A stretch of 49,804 bases of DNA. Source: Porphyra umbilicalis (lineage: Eukaryota > Rhodophyta > Bangiophyceae > Bangiales > Bangiaceae). Positions 32,823 through 44,082 of the stretch are shown here, piece by piece; position 1 is the first letter of the stretch, and each line of letters opens with the position of its first letter. The notes under the pieces are model-generated. The model was not told the DNA's origin. It saw only the letters and a program-made list of their open reading frames with translations, and did no database searches. Both the position numbers and the translations under genes were made by a program. The stretch is from positions 1 through 49,804 of the forward strand of contig KV919201.1 of assembly GCA_002049455.2 (NCBI GenBank), given 5' to 3'.

Positions 32823-32954
32823 TCGGCGGCTGCGTCGGCCGCCGCGTCGCGGCTTGCCGCCGCGGCCGCGCGGCGGGCGGCGGAGCGGGCGGTGGGGGGG
32901 GGGCGGGGGCGGCGGCGGGGGGGGCGACGGGGAACAAGGCGTCGGCGCTGGTAG
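32517..32954 (+). CDS. Small basic protein with N-terminal hydrophobic helix
   Basis: I do not recognise this gene. ATG in CCCGCCATGG. Residues 2-27 (LTTLLAFSLAKKVAVLTVAYAYG) form a hydrophobic helix followed by a strongly basic region (RVYRVVLRTARVHVAQAGARTLIARSTSRTLRTLRL). This looks like a small membrane-anchored, perhaps organelle-directed, protein. Residues 86-110 are Ala/Ser repeats encoded by near-identical GCGTCGGCC nonamers (32785-32850). The end is uncertain: a G run at 32895-32908 could have shifted the frame, and the Arg/Gly-rich C-terminus in the current frame is not convincing. Up to about residue 125 the call is reasonable. Confidence 0.55.
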
Positions 32955-33704
32955 GTTGCGGGGCGGTGCGTGGGGTGGGCGGCGTCGGGGGCGCGCACGC
33001 GATTGGCAGGGGGGGAGGACCCGTGCGCTCGGCGTGTGGGTGGGTTTGGAGTGCACCCGCGCCGGCTGGGTGCTGGGCTGTGGGTGGCGGGCAGCCATGA
33101 CTTGGAGCGGTAGGTGGGTGCACCATGGGGCTGCAGACGCCTGCCGACATGGGTGCACCATGGGACTGCAGACGCCTGCCGACATGGGATGGCGTTTGAG
33201 ACTGCATGTTACTGACCGCGGTGGGGCGGTTGTGGTTGGGATCGCCGTGCGGCTGATCGTTGCTTCTTGTCGTTGGGACTGGGTGCTTGCTGGCTTGTTG
33301 GAACAGGGGCTGGGGCTGTTGCTGCTCGCGCCGCCGTCTGCCGAGGGAGTGCAAGTGCCGACGGTGCCCCGTCGGACAGCCGCACAGCTTCAGGGGCGGC
33401 CATAGGGGTGGTCCCATGTGCCCAACAGTTGTGCAATCGTTTGTTTTTTGTGTGTGTGCTTGTCGAGCTCTTTTTGGTCAGCTCCGGGACACCGTTGCGC
33501 AGCGCACGCCAAAGCGGGAAGGCGCCGCGTCGCCAATGGTAGGAGTGAGAAGCGCTCAAAACCCGCACGGAACAGCACTTCCTCCACCGTGATTGCAGTA
33601 GATCCGGCAGGGCATGTGGGAGCTGCCCCCATTAACATACAAAAAACGGGGAGGGGAGGGGGAGACAGGGGGGAAAGAAAAAACAGCGAGCACTATGCCT
33701 CCTC
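32955..33704. other. Spacer between convergent genes, with a 35-bp tandem repeat
   Basis: Intergenic between the small membrane protein gene and NAA15, which converge. It contains two perfect-but-one copies of a 35-bp unit at 33116-33185. No gene is seen. Confidence 0.45.
33116..33185. repeat. 35-bp tandem duplication
   Basis: GGGTGCACCATGGG(G/A)CTG followed by CAGACGCCTGCCGACAT occurs at 33116-33150 and 33151-33185, differing at a single base. Confidence 0.9.
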
Positions 33705-36700
33705 TCACGCAGCGGAAAAGAGGTCACTCCTAGGGAAGCGCGACTGGCACGCCTCGGTCAAACGCCCAACCACCGGCGCCGGCAGCGCCCGAAGCGCCTT
33801 GACGCGCTTCACCAGGCCCGCAAGCCGGCGGGGGTCCCCGCACCCGCCCGCTACCGCCGCAGCGACGGCGGCCACGAACGCGTTCGCACCGCCGAGCGCG
33901 TCGGCGCCAGCTGCTTCGGCAATCGCCACGAGGGTGGCCGCGAGCGTCCCCTCGGACGGCGTCGCGGCGCTCGTGGCGGAGGCATGTTTTTCCTCGGCCG
34001 CCGCCACTGCGGCGGCCGCATAGGCGGCCACGCTGCCGTCGGCGGGCCAAAGGCCGGCCGCTACCCCCTCAGAGCGCAGGATCGCCGCCACGTCAGGGTG
34101 CACGGCCACGCGCGTTGGCGCGTCGCCGTCCGCCCCGGGCAGCGCCACACCGTCACCGCCTGCGGCCACAAACGCGGCAGCATCGTCGGCGACGCCAGAG
34201 CCTTCTCCGGTCACGGCCGCCCTGAAGTGCAGCGTCGCGTGGACGACGTCTGGGTGCGCAGCGTCAATCGCCCGAGCGCGCAGCAACCCGCGGAGGGCGA
34301 GGAGTGGCTTTTTGCGGCGGAGAGCGACCGCCACCGCCGCCGTGTGGGTCGCTACATCGTCTGGAAATGCCTTTTCAAGCGCCGCCACCAGCGGCACGCA
34401 CGCCGTGACCGGGTCGGAGAGCCCCTTGACGTGCTCCTCCCCCGTCGGATCCGTGTCCATCCACCCCTTAGCGCCGCCGCCCGCCTTCTTCTTCCCACCG
34501 TCCTCCTTGTCATCGTCCTTTTTGATGGTGCCGGCCTTGCCGTCGGCGGTGGCAGTGTCTGCTTTGGACGGCCCGTTGACGGTGCCCTTGGCGACCCGCT
34601 TCTTGAGCTTGGAGAGCGCCTTTTTCCGCTCCGCCGGCGTCAGGCGCCCCGCGCCGGTCGGCATCAGGCTCGCCGACCCACCCGCTTTGCGCTGTTCTGC
34701 CGGCATCTCCGAAAACGCCAGCAGGCACCGGATGGCCCCCCGCGCCGCTCGTCCGTACTGCTCGTGGCACCGCACCGCGTCCTCCATCCGCAGGAGTGAC
34801 ACGTACGAGACAAGCGTCATCTTGCGGAGACAGTAGGTGTGGAAATCAAACTGGTCCTCCTCAATGTCGTCGAAGTGCGTGAGGACCGCCCGGTAGTGCT
34901 TGAGCGCTCGTGGCAAGTCGCCCGCCGCCAACATGCCGTCGGCTGCGGCGTTCTCGTACCATGACACCTGCATGTCGTACAGAGCCTGCGCGCCGCCCGA
35001 GTCGCCGTCGCGGGTGAAAAGGGAAATCCACGCCGACGCGTCATCGAGCCGTCCAGCCCGCAGCGCCGCTTTGACGGCTTCTGTGTTGATGTACCGGTCG
35101 GAGAGGTCCAACTGACGCGCCTCGTTGGCCACATGTGTCGAGCCACTCAAGTTGCCCGCATGCTTGAGCACACGCGCCAGGGCTAGCCGCGGCTCGACGA
35201 CCGTCGGCCATGCGGCAATCGTCGCTTCGCAGACGGCGACGGCCGCATCATAGTCGCCGACCGCGTCCAAGTGTTGCGCCACGAAATGGCGGACCCACAA
35301 CTTGGGTCCGGGCTCGGGGCGCTTGGAGGGCACAGATTCGTGGTCGGCCTCTGCGTGCGCCGTGCCGTTGGCCGGCGAGCCGTCCTTCACCGACACGCCG
35401 TCCAAGCCAGTGGTGGCGGTAGCCACTGTGGCGTCGTTATTGCCGTCCGGGGCGGCGGAGGCGGCGTCAATAGCCGGGGCGGTCAAAGGTCCTGGTGAAG
35501 GTGCAACGGTGTCCTCGCCGACCGGCGGCGGGAGCTCGCCGGTCACATCCAGGGCGTCCGTGTAGTGAGCCAACAAGCGGGCCACGGCAGCCACTTTGGC
35601 TGGGTCGGCATACAACGGCTTGACATCTGAGAAGGTCGACGGCACGCCCTTAACAACCATCGGACGCACGTACGCGTCCAGGCGGGCGAAAAAGTCCGAG
35701 CCCGACCCGTCGAGCACCTCCAGCGGTAGCCGCCGGCAGAGCAGAGAGCGGCCATTTCGCCGCGCAAGTGCGTCGCTCAGCCGCACCACGCGGCGCACGT
35801 CAGCGGCGTCGTCACTGGCAGGGCTAGTCGGCACCACCACCCCTGACGCGACTACCGATGCAACCGACCCGGGTGCGGCATCAAGCGGTGATGAGTGTAA
35901 CGCTGACGCCGAGTCGCCACCTCCCGCCGCCCCACCGGCCGAAAGCTCGGCCTGCTGTGCGGCGACCGCGGCGTGTAGCGCCGCGTGGTACGCCCGATTA
36001 TCCGGATTGAGATCGAGGAGGTGCCGCAAGTCTGCTTCGGCGGCAACAAATCGGCCAAGCCGGTGGAGTACCCGCGCCCGCCGTTCCCGCCATTGTACCG
36101 AGTCGACAACTACACCACGGACAGCGTCCAAATGGGCAACGGTGGCGGCCAGGTCGCCGCTCTCCTCTAGGAGCATCGCCTTGTAGAGGGCCACCTCGGA
36201 CGTTTGGTAGTCCGAGTCGGGCTCGGGTGAGTCGTGAAACGACGACGTGTACGAGTCTATGACGCGAACGGCGGTGGCGGTATCGCCGCCGAGGTGCGTC
36301 GCCACCGCCAAGCCCGCCCAGTTGACTCTGAGGCCAGGCTTAGCTTGCAGCAGTAGGTGGCGCGTCTCGAGCAGCCCCGGGAAGTCCCGAATGTGCACCT
36401 GCAAGAGGGCCAGATCCCGCAAAATTTGGGCGTTGCCTCGGTCCAACCGCAACGCGTTGAGATACGCCTTCGCAGCCGCGTGGTACTCTCGATCAGAGCG
36501 GTAGAGGAGGCCAAACACATGCCAGCACACGTGGGAGCTCATGGATGCGGCGAGGCCCCGACGAACCAGCGAGTAGGCCTCCTCCTTGCGGCCGAGCGCG
36601 CTGAAGGCGAGGCCCTTCATGGCGAGCGTTTCGCCGTGCCCGGGGAACTTGCGGAGAATCGAGTCGGCCGTCTTGATGGACTTCTTGAGCTGCTTCATCT

Positions 36701-36761
36701 CGTACAGGTGCACGACATTCTTGAACTGTGCAGCCTCCTTGGCCGGCAACGAGTCCGCCAT
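33705..36761 (-). CDS. NAA15: N-alpha-acetyltransferase A auxiliary subunit (NatA, NAA15/NAT1)
   Basis: An intact single-exon frame of 1,018 residues; human and yeast homologues are about 850-870. NAA15 is the ribosome-binding TPR scaffold that holds the catalytic subunit NAA10, and NatA acetylates nascent Ser/Ala/Thr N-termini in the cytosol. The N-terminus is typical (KNVVHLYEMKQLKKSIKTADSILRKFPGHGETLAMKGL), followed by TPR units (EEAYSLVRRGL..., EYHAAAKAYLNALRLD...). The diagnostic stretch FDDIEEDQFDFHTYCLRKMTL (about 632-652) and the Lys-rich PAERKKALSKLKKR ahead of DTDPTGEEHVKGLSDPV (about 755-785) are present. An extra Ala/Ser/Asp-rich insert occupies about 265-300 and another lies near 405-460. 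ATG in GGTACCATGG. No frame breaks and no long G/C runs. Confidence 0.93.
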   Translation of the reverse strand: MADSLPAKEAAQFKNVVHLYEMKQLKKSIKTADSILRKFPGHGETLAMKGLAFSALGRKEEAYSLVRRGLAASMSSHVCWHVFGLLYRSDREYHAAAKAYLNALRLDRGNAQILRDLALLQVHIRDFPGLLETRHLLLQAKPGLRVNWAGLAVATHLGGDTATAVRVIDSYTSSFHDSPEPDSDYQTSEVALYKAMLLEESGDLAATVAHLDAVRGVVVDSVQWRERRARVLHRLGRFVAAEADLRHLLDLNPDNRAYHAALHAAVAAQQAELSAGGAAGGGDSASALHSSPLDAAPGSVASVVASGVVVPTSPASDDAADVRRVVRLSDALARRNGRSLLCRRLPLEVLDGSGSDFFARLDAYVRPMVVKGVPSTFSDVKPLYADPAKVAAVARLLAHYTDALDVTGELPPPVGEDTVAPSPGPLTAPAIDAASAAPDGNNDATVATATTGLDGVSVKDGSPANGTAHAEADHESVPSKRPEPGPKLWVRHFVAQHLDAVGDYDAAVAVCEATIAAWPTVVEPRLALARVLKHAGNLSGSTHVANEARQLDLSDRYINTEAVKAALRAGRLDDASAWISLFTRDGDSGGAQALYDMQVSWYENAAADGMLAAGDLPRALKHYRAVLTHFDDIEEDQFDFHTYCLRKMTLVSYVSLLRMEDAVRCHEQYGRAARGAIRCLLAFSEMPAEQRKAGGSASLMPTGAGRLTPAERKKALSKLKKRVAKGTVNGPSKADTATADGKAGTIKKDDDKEDGGKKKAGGGAKGWMDTDPTGEEHVKGLSDPVTACVPLVAALEKAFPDDVATHTAAVAVALRRKKPLLALRGLLRARAIDAAHPDVVHATLHFRAAVTGEGSGVADDAAAFVAAGGDGVALPGADGDAPTRVAVHPDVAAILRSEGVAAGLWPADGSVAAYAAAAVAAAEEKHASATSAATPSEGTLAATLVAIAEAAGADALGGANAFVAAVAAAVAGGCGDPRRLAGLVKRVKALRALPAPVVGRLTEACQSRFPRSDLFSAA

Positions 36762-37263
36762 GGTACCGCCTTTGGGGTGAGCAGGCGTAGAGGAAGGGGA
36801 GCCACAGAGAGTCTGCTTCCCACAGGAATGGTCTGGTACAGGGGCTGGTCAATCGCACGAGAAGAGATCGGCGGCGGCGGTCACAATCGGGAGTAGGAAC
36901 AGCTGGGAATGGCACCGCCAAAGATACTGACACCACAGGGCGGGCAGCTGACCCAATAGCTGCAGCTGGGACAGTCTTGTAGGGGGATCCTGCCGGAGGA
37001 GCAGCAAGCACCCGGAAACGGATGAAACCGGCGCCAGCCCGTCCGGCATCGGCCACGGGGCAAGCCGACGGCGACGCGAACGACAACGATCCACCGTGCC
37101 ACAGCAAACGAGCACAAGTCACTGACAGAGCATGACTTCTTCTCAGCAGCATGTAATTTTCAACCCTCATCGACGACAGACAAGGTCGTTGCCAAGAGCA
37201 AGGACACAAGAGTAGGGGGGCTACCCTGCGTAGAAACAACGAACCAGAGAAAGCCCTGCACTG

Positions 37264-37292
37264 AGGCCCGTTCGCAGTTGCAAACCGTGTGA
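37264..37292 (+). repeat. 29-bp dispersed repeat, copy 1
   Basis: AGGCCCGTTCGCAGTTGC continuing to CGTGTGA; its perfect reverse complement is at 46143-46171. On the left side a further ~17 bases match with two differences, so the shared block is about 46 bp (37247-37292). On the right the copies diverge at once. Confidence 0.85.
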
Positions 37293-37343
37293 GGCCCACG
37301 CACCATGCACGTAGGATAATCGGATACTGAGACAAATTCCTGT

Positions 37344-37377
37344 CCAGTCGTTACAACTCGAAAATTGTAACGACTGG
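37344..37377. repeat. Hairpin with 13-bp perfect stem
   Basis: CCAGTCGTTACAA (37344-37356) pairs with TTGTAACGACTGG (37365-37377) across the loop CTCGAAAA. A third arm-like copy, TTGTAACGATTGG, follows near 37414. Confidence 0.85.
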
Positions 37378-39892
37378 CTACCACGGCTTCCTCAGGACGG
37401 CTCTCAGCCATCCTTGTAACGATTGGATATGCGTGCTCCACGTGCATTCACTCTGATCCACAGAGCTATCCGCGTCCCACCACACATTGAAATATTTAAG
37501 CCATTCCAAAGCTGGCTCCGATTTCAACCCCTCTTCAGTGCATGTGTAGCGCATGTCCTTGATTATCTGCGAGATTTTCATATGGGCTTTTATGACTTCC
37601 GCCCTTGGTACCTAAAGGCATCAGTTTGAACCCCAGATGAGTTCTAAGGAACTAATACTCTCTGGCGATTCAGGCCCCAGAGCATCGCGCCCTCAGGGTG
37701 CCCCCCCCAGCGGTGTGCGGCCGAACAGCCTCGTCAATAAAACACTTCTCCCGGCCTCGTCCCATTTCTATGCTCACCCACATCCCTTTCCCACCGACGG
37801 CGCAATTCCAAGGACGCTCGTGATGTGTCTGTGCTTGTTGAAAACGCCGCGATTGAATCCCGGCGTTGCGCACGCTGCCTTGCATCGAAGGTTTCGACAC
37901 TGTGCATCTCTTTTCTGTATACTGCGCGCACGTTCGTGTATCCAGTTTGCACCACCCCATCGCGAGAAAAGTGAACATTCTATGGTGTACAATCAACAGG
38001 TACCAACGCAGAAATCGCGCCGTGCCGCCAGTCCGCGCTTCATCATGCCCCCAGTCCACGCTTGTCTGCGAGGCCGCCGTGTTCGGAACAGTCATAGTTA
38101 AGACAATCCGTAGCATTTAGGTTGACTGAACAATAGTTTATTCGTGGTCCAGAGCGCGCATGACAAATACGTAATTCTAACACTTTCTTGGTTCTTTGGC
38201 GATGCTGTCATCGCCGCTGTCAGGGTGGGTGAAACGTCTCGCATGTCGGGCCGTGTGGCCATATTGTTGGTATATCGGTAAATTTGATCGGTAAGGGTCT
38301 CGGTATCCCGATCAATAGTCGGTATCGTCCATTTTCTCAATGGTCGGTACAGGTCTGTAATGTAATAATATTCGTATTTAATCCTGGGAGAGCTCGACCG
38401 ACGCCACACACCGGGCGAGGCACTCACCGTTCCCATTAGTCGCCGACCAGATAGACCAGCAAAACAGCCACGATGCAATATTGATCGCACAAGACACCTG
38501 CGTCTAGTATGCAGGCCCTCCTGCTTCAGTCCAGCTCCCCTCCTCTGCCCAAGCAAGCGTGTCCTCTGCCCTTTCAAAAGATGCCTGGGTATCCCCAAGA
38601 GGTAGTGTTGCGGCTGCGGAACTTCCGCGCCACCAAGTTTCCTTTGCGTCATAATGTTGGTAGCAGAGTGGGCGAGCGGTATGTTGTCGATGTATGTGCC
38701 TTGATGTGTGGGGAATGTATGGCGCGCTGTGGTACGCAGGAGTATTATTGGTGGGGAGGCGAAGGGATGGATCCGAGATTGCCCAGGTCAGACACAGTCG
38801 AGGCCGTGGTGCTACTTGGGTGGAGTGCAGAGGCGGGAGGTTGGTATGGTCGGGGTCATGCGGTGGTCGTTGCACTGTGCGGATGAGGGTGCGGACGCGA
38901 GTGGGGCTCTAACCACATATGCCACAAAATCGGAAAATTTATGAAACGTGAGACTACCGAGATATCGGTGCAAAATCGATAAATCAGTATTCCGATTGGA
39001 AAAGAGCATTCATCGCAATGTTCGGTAAATGCCAACCTTAGTGGCCACGCCCTGACGGTCCAGAAACACAGAGCGACGGGACAGCTACGTATCGCGCGTC
39101 TGAGATGAGAACGTCCGCGAGATGCCTTTGGCAACACGCCAGGTCTGACGTCATACTGTCATGTGAACTTTCATCCACCTCATCCAGCCTGATCCTGTGC
39201 ATTCTATTCCTCGTATTTTGCAACGACTTGGGCAAATGAAGTATTATACATTTGCGACATTAGGAATGTAACCCCCGCATCCTCATCTAAGAAAGACAGA
39301 CGTTTCTAACTAGACTCCTAACGCATCAGCCGATGAAAGACGGTATGAAAAAAAAAGAAGACAGCAGTGACCAACTCCGTAAGAGAGGCTCACAAATAAG
39401 AGCGCTGCTGATCCATGTTCTCCACAACCCAGCTTAGTACCAGTCGCCAAAAATTGAAACGTGATCGGCCGGTAGGACGAGCATGAGAGGAAAAGTTGCT
39501 GGCCCACTCACTGGCAGAGAGTTACTGTGCAAGTGTGCGAAAGCTTTTCTCCATTTGCAGGCTCCAGTGAGGTGCCCAGAGCCCCTATTTCAAATTGTCA
39601 AATAATTCGCCGGATAGTGAAGTGGCCCCCATCCTTCTCTCTCGGTCGAGTTCAAATGCTGAATAACGCTACGTGCATGAAACATGGGCCCCGTGTGACG
39701 GTATACAGACGTAACGTTGATTTGATTGGCCGAGCCCGTCACGCGACGGTATACCGTACAGACATACGCGGGATCCCCGCGTATATATATACCGCGGTAC
39801 AGTCATTATTCGCGGGGTCGTATCTCGAAAAAAACGACCCACGATGACACGTGGGCTACAAGAGATCGTGGGTGGGGCTACAAGAGATCGTG

Positions 39893-40039
39893 GGGGCTCT
39901 CTGGGGGGGTGTGGGGGGGGGGGGGGGGGGTTGGGGGATTAGGAGGGTGCTGGGGGGGGCGCTGGGGGGGGGGTTGGGGGGGGGGTTGGGGGCGGGGTTG
40001 GGGGGGTTTGGGGGGGGTTTGGGGGGGGGGTCGGGGGGA
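39893..40039 (+). repeat. Dense G-tract array with quadruplex potential
   Basis: More than ten runs of five or more G separated by one to three bases, including an 18-20 base run near 39912-39930. It follows two tandem copies of GGGCTACAAGAGATCGTGGG at about 39852-39892. Frames read through it are Gly-rich artefacts. Confidence 0.85.
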
Positions 40040-41599
40040 GCTAAGCGGCGTGCTGGAGCTCGGGGGCGCAAATTGGCATTGTGGGCGGGTCGTCAATTTG
40101 GACGCACAATGGCCTGACAACGTGCTGACGACCTTACGTGGCCGCTACCACCGCCCCACCAGTGCTGTCTCAGAGCCGCACCGCGCCCCACTCCTCGGCT
40201 ACCGCGGCCGTCGCTGCCCTTCTCCCCACTGGCAGCCCGTCGCCACTATAAATGTTTCTCGCTTTGTGTGTTTTCCTGCCTGGCCGCCCACCCGGCTGCG
40301 GCCGACGTGTCATCTGCCAAGGAGGTCCTGCTAGACAAGAAGAGACGCGCGAAGATAGAATTCCCGTATTGTTTCCAGCTGGTCAGAAAGAACAGAGTAC
40401 AGTATGGGAGACCGGCCGTAGTGTTTTTTCCAACCAAAAGCAATGGGAATCGCTATATGCAGGAACAGAAGGCACATACGGTATCGACAAGATGGGGCAG
40501 TGCCAGAAAAACGCACGAGATCCATTGGACTGGCCAGTGTTGGCACTGCTTTGACGCACAATCCGGGACACTCCAGCAATCAGCTCCTAGTTTATTTATT
40601 CTCGCTGCCACGCGCACAGCGGCGGTCCGGTCCACCTGAGCATCCCACAGCAGGTGGCCAGATACACACCCATGGCTGGCTACCGCCACAACGGCGGGCA
40701 CGACGACGGTGACCTCATGCTACTTCCACTCACGCGTGTACCCCGCCTAGGTCCTTCCCCCATTGTGCGAACGTATGAGCTATCACTTGCTCGCATACAA
40801 GGATCGGGAGGGGGGAGCTGTGAGACCATGGCGGCGTGCGGGTAGTGACCCTCGTCTCGGATTGACGGGGCCCATGGAAAGACCCTGAGCCAGAGGTTGT
40901 GGCTAACCGGCCGAAAAGCGACCATCAAAAGACAATTAGACACTGTCCAGATGACAGCTTTCACTCGACGTATGTTACTGAAATCTCGTGGCACGGTTAC
41001 TGCCTTGGGAGCCGTGTCGGTCAGGCGTCACGCGTTCTGAGGCCTCTCAATGGTAGTTTCATGCAAGGAGCTGCGGTTGTGTCGTGCTGTACTGAGGGTG
41101 CACATCGTCTTGACATTGAATAGAAAACTTTTGACCGCTGGACCTCAATAGAACATTCTACAAGATTCACTCGGACCAACTTCGTTTCAAGCTCACATCG
41201 GTCGCGGGGCACGCGTGAAGGGCAGTGGGTAGGGTGTCATATGAGCATGAAGGAGCCCTTGTTGTACTATTCTGAGCACACCGACGTGACCAGGGATTGT
41301 CCTCTATCCTACTTGAGCTCCCCGATCGATTGTGACATGGTGTTCTTTTTGTGTCGGACGTCTGCTGAAACGCGGAGGATGCCACGGGCATGCCAAGTGG
41401 GGAAGGGCAACACGTCTTGGGACAGTAGGGTGCCAAAAACAAAAGTCGTGCGGCGCTTGACTTTATCATTCCTTCTGTGTAAAGTGACGTCCCTGATCAC
41501 GCCTATTCAGTCAGAATGGACTGAAACCCACACCAACATGCTGTTTTGCACCGATATGTATCCAGCAACAGTGCCTTTCCGCACTTGCGAGCATTGCGT

Positions 41600-43040
41600 G
41601 AGAACCGCTGCCGCGGCGAGGCTGCGGTGACCGCTGCTGCCGCCATCACAGCCGCCCGAGAAGCGACCTCCGTGCGTTCGGTGGCGGGGGCTGGCGCAGC
41701 CGCCGTTGTCCTGCTGGCAACTACGTCCGACAGCGGGGCGGCGGCGGCGGCGCGGCAACATGCGCCCCTGCAGGCGGCGTCGGTGGCCGCGGTGCGGCGA
41801 GCGGTCCCGCGTCCGTCAGCCACCGCTGCTGTCAGCGCCACGGCACCGGTGGGGGCAGATGCGCGGGCGGCGGCAGGCCACGCACCTTTCCCTGCCGCCC
41901 TCACCGGCCCCAGCGCTACGCGGGAACGCAGCACCTCCGCGGGGGTTTTGCGGAGCGGCGGCGGCCGCCCCTGAGTCGCCCTGACCGGCTTCCGCCGGCT
42001 GGGTGGCCACCCCCAGAAGTGCGCCAGGCGTTTTTGATCCGTGCTTGGTTACCGCGGTGGTGGCGGCGGCGGTGCAGCAATCCCCGTAGACTGGGCCACC
42101 GCCACTGCCGCCGACGGCGACGAGGTTTATCCTCACCCGTTTTCAGACGCGGAAAAAGCCGCCGCTCCTGCGATAGCGCCCGCGAGCGCCAGCACGGAGG
42201 CGCCGGCGGCGTGGCGGTCCCCGGCTTCGGTGGAGGCGGGTACGGCCGCGGCGCACGCCGCGGGGGCGACGACCATGCTGCCACCCGATGGGGCCACCTG
42301 CGGGGGCGGTGGTAGCGACGCTGCGCCGTCCAGCCCCGTCACTGCCTGCCGGTCATCTCCCCTCTACGGCACGGCGCAGCACGCGGCGCGGTGGTCGGTG
42401 GCCGGGGAGGTAGCAGCGGCGGCCACCGCCATCCCCGCCTGCCCTGGCAGCCGCCGCCGCCGACGGCGACCGCGTGGCGGCCCTTGCTGGTGGGGGGGGG
42501 GGTGCCGCGACGTGGCACGCATTGGCTGCCCCACGCCACTCCGCCGCCACGGCGCCGCGCACCACTGGCCGCGGCGCCCTGTGCCGGTGGCCATCGGGTG
42601 CTGGCGGGGGGGGTGCCGACGCTACGTCGCCCCCCCCCGCCGCGACCGGCGGGGCGGCCCCCCCCGGCACCGCGCCGCGCGACGCGGCTTCGCCGCCGGT
42701 GGCGGCGGAGGTGGCGGCGGCTGCGGCGGGGGCGCTCCCCGCCCGCTCGGCTGTCGGAACGGCCGCCGACGGCGCCACGTCCCCGTGCCTTTCGGCCGCG
42801 GCGCTCGCGGCCGCGGCCACCACGCCAGCCGCCTGGGACGCCGGCGGGGCGGCGCCGGCGGCGCGGCCGCTCATGGGCACGCCGGCGGCGGCCGACAGGC
42901 AGCCGGCACCCAGTATAGGCGCCGCCGTTGGCCGCCCCCCGCCCCGCCACATGGCATGTGTGGCCGTTTTACCGCCTGAATGCGAGGTCCTCCCGAGCAA
43001 TAAGGAGGCTACAACGGCATCAAATCGGATGAGAAATTGA
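41600..43040 (+). other. GC-rich island with Ala-rich open frames (possible decayed gene)
   Basis: A sharp rise in GC inside AT-richer spacer. On the plus strand the frames 41546-41971, 42041-42470 and 42474-43040 together read as Ala/Pro/Thr-rich protein; the middle one contains VDWATATAADGDEVYPHPFSDAEKAAA, which looks more like coding than the rest. The last ends VLPPECEVLPSNKEATTASNRMRN. The minus strand is also open and Ala-rich (42353-43075). No domain is recognised. It could be a broken gene or purely compositional. Confidence 0.25.
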
Positions 43041-43150
43041 CGTTGAGCAGCAGAACGCGAGAAAAGTGGCCCCATCGCAATGGCGTCATGAGGGAGATTT
43101 GGATCTAAATCGTTTGCAACTCTACCCCCTCTCAGGCGTTGGAAACGGCC

Positions 43151-43195
43151 CCCACGATCTATTTTAGAGGTTTAATCTCTAGAAAAGAACGTGGG
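43151..43195. repeat. Imperfect hairpin
   Basis: CCCACGATCTATTTTAGAG pairs with CTCTAGAAAAGAACGTGGG with a few mismatches and a 7-base loop. A similar CCCACG/CGTGGG pairing occurs at 39839-39856. Confidence 0.6.
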
Positions 43196-43235
43196 TCCGT
43201 TTCTCTTGAGATCCTACACGTTATTCGCTTATGTG

Positions 43236-43271
43236 CCATTCACTTGGAGAGCATGCTCTACAAGTGAATGG
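43236..43271. repeat. 36-bp near-perfect palindrome
   Basis: CCATTCACTTG and CAAGTGAATGG flank the self-complementary core AGAGCATGCTCT; only the base pair next to the core is mismatched. Confidence 0.9.
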
Positions 43272-43574
43272 CCCCTAGAGCCTCAGGACCGCGATCTCTC
43301 GCGATCTCGGACTGCCAGAGGGTGCTACTTCTGTGGCGCACCCCTGCCATGAAAACGCATAATGACTCTATACCGTCTGAGAACGGGGAATTCCACGTCT
43401 TGTGTGTTTAAAATTCCTCTTTTGCAAGAACTGTCATGTCGACAATCCGGAAGCTCCTCGCGACACACGCCGCTGCGAGCGGGCCTAAGAAGTCGACCCG
43501 CGCACCGCAGCCCACTCGAGACGCACCGCGCTGCATGGCACTGTTCGCTGCAACCCTCCCCACCCGCCGCCATT

Positions 43575-43907
43575 TCAAACTGCACACAGTTCCCCCCGCC
43601 CCCCCTCCGTTGGGAACACCGATCGCGGCGCACGACACGGTAGCTGACCGCCATGGCGGTAGACACTTGCCGAGAGACCGGGGCGAGGCAAGCGAGGACG
43701 CAAAATGCCCACCAAGGCATGAAACGCTCCGTCAGACATGCGCACTGCGCGCTCAAAGTGGGGACCAAAACGAGCCCGCATATGGGAAAAAGAAACGCGA
43801 GTGGTTGTGTATTGAGTGGGTGATAAAAAGATACTCGGGCTAGAGTGCACTACCCCCGCCGGCGATGTCACGAAGGCGCCCGCGCGTAGGGTGGCGAAAG
43901 GGTCCAT
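43575..43907 (-). pseudogene. Possible fragment of a PIF/Harbinger (HARBI1-like) transposase
   Basis: Starts at an ATG (43907). Residues ~42-75 read FSHMRARFGPHFERAVRMSDGAFHALVGILRPRL. The pattern FRMS..xF..L...LRP.L is typical of the region just before the DDE nuclease of HARBI1-like proteins. No DDE triad follows in this or adjacent frames, so only an N-terminal remnant is present. Identification rests on this one pattern and is tentative. A Harbinger-like non-autonomous element lies at 1384-5371. Confidence 0.35.
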
Positions 43908-44082
43908 GTTGGCGGTCGCCGTGCGTTGACAAGCTGCATGGCGGTCGGTAGCGCGGTGGATGGTTCGATGGTCGGTCTTGTCCGCGCCTGATGCCGATAG
44001 AAATCCTACCTCTCTGACGAATACAATTGTGTATTAAAGAGGGCGCAAGCGCAACGAACAGCCTCGGCAAATATGCAAAGTA

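Larger units (their letters stand above)
36762..41540. other. Gene-poor spacer with palindromes and a G-tract array
   Basis: 36762-37150 is likely the NAA15 upstream region. Beyond it, composition falls to about 50% GC. Short frames (for example 38509-38886 + with an ATG, 40252-40554 +) show no domain and are not called. Notable structures are a hairpin at 37344-37377, one copy of a dispersed 29-bp sequence at 37264-37292, repeated CGGTA words at 38260-38350 and a G-tract array at 39893-40039. Confidence 0.4.

Noticed and set aside
38509..38886. 125-codon plus-strand frame with ATG
   Set aside because: No recognisable family; the minus strand over the same bases is equally open, and the region is repeat-rich spacer.
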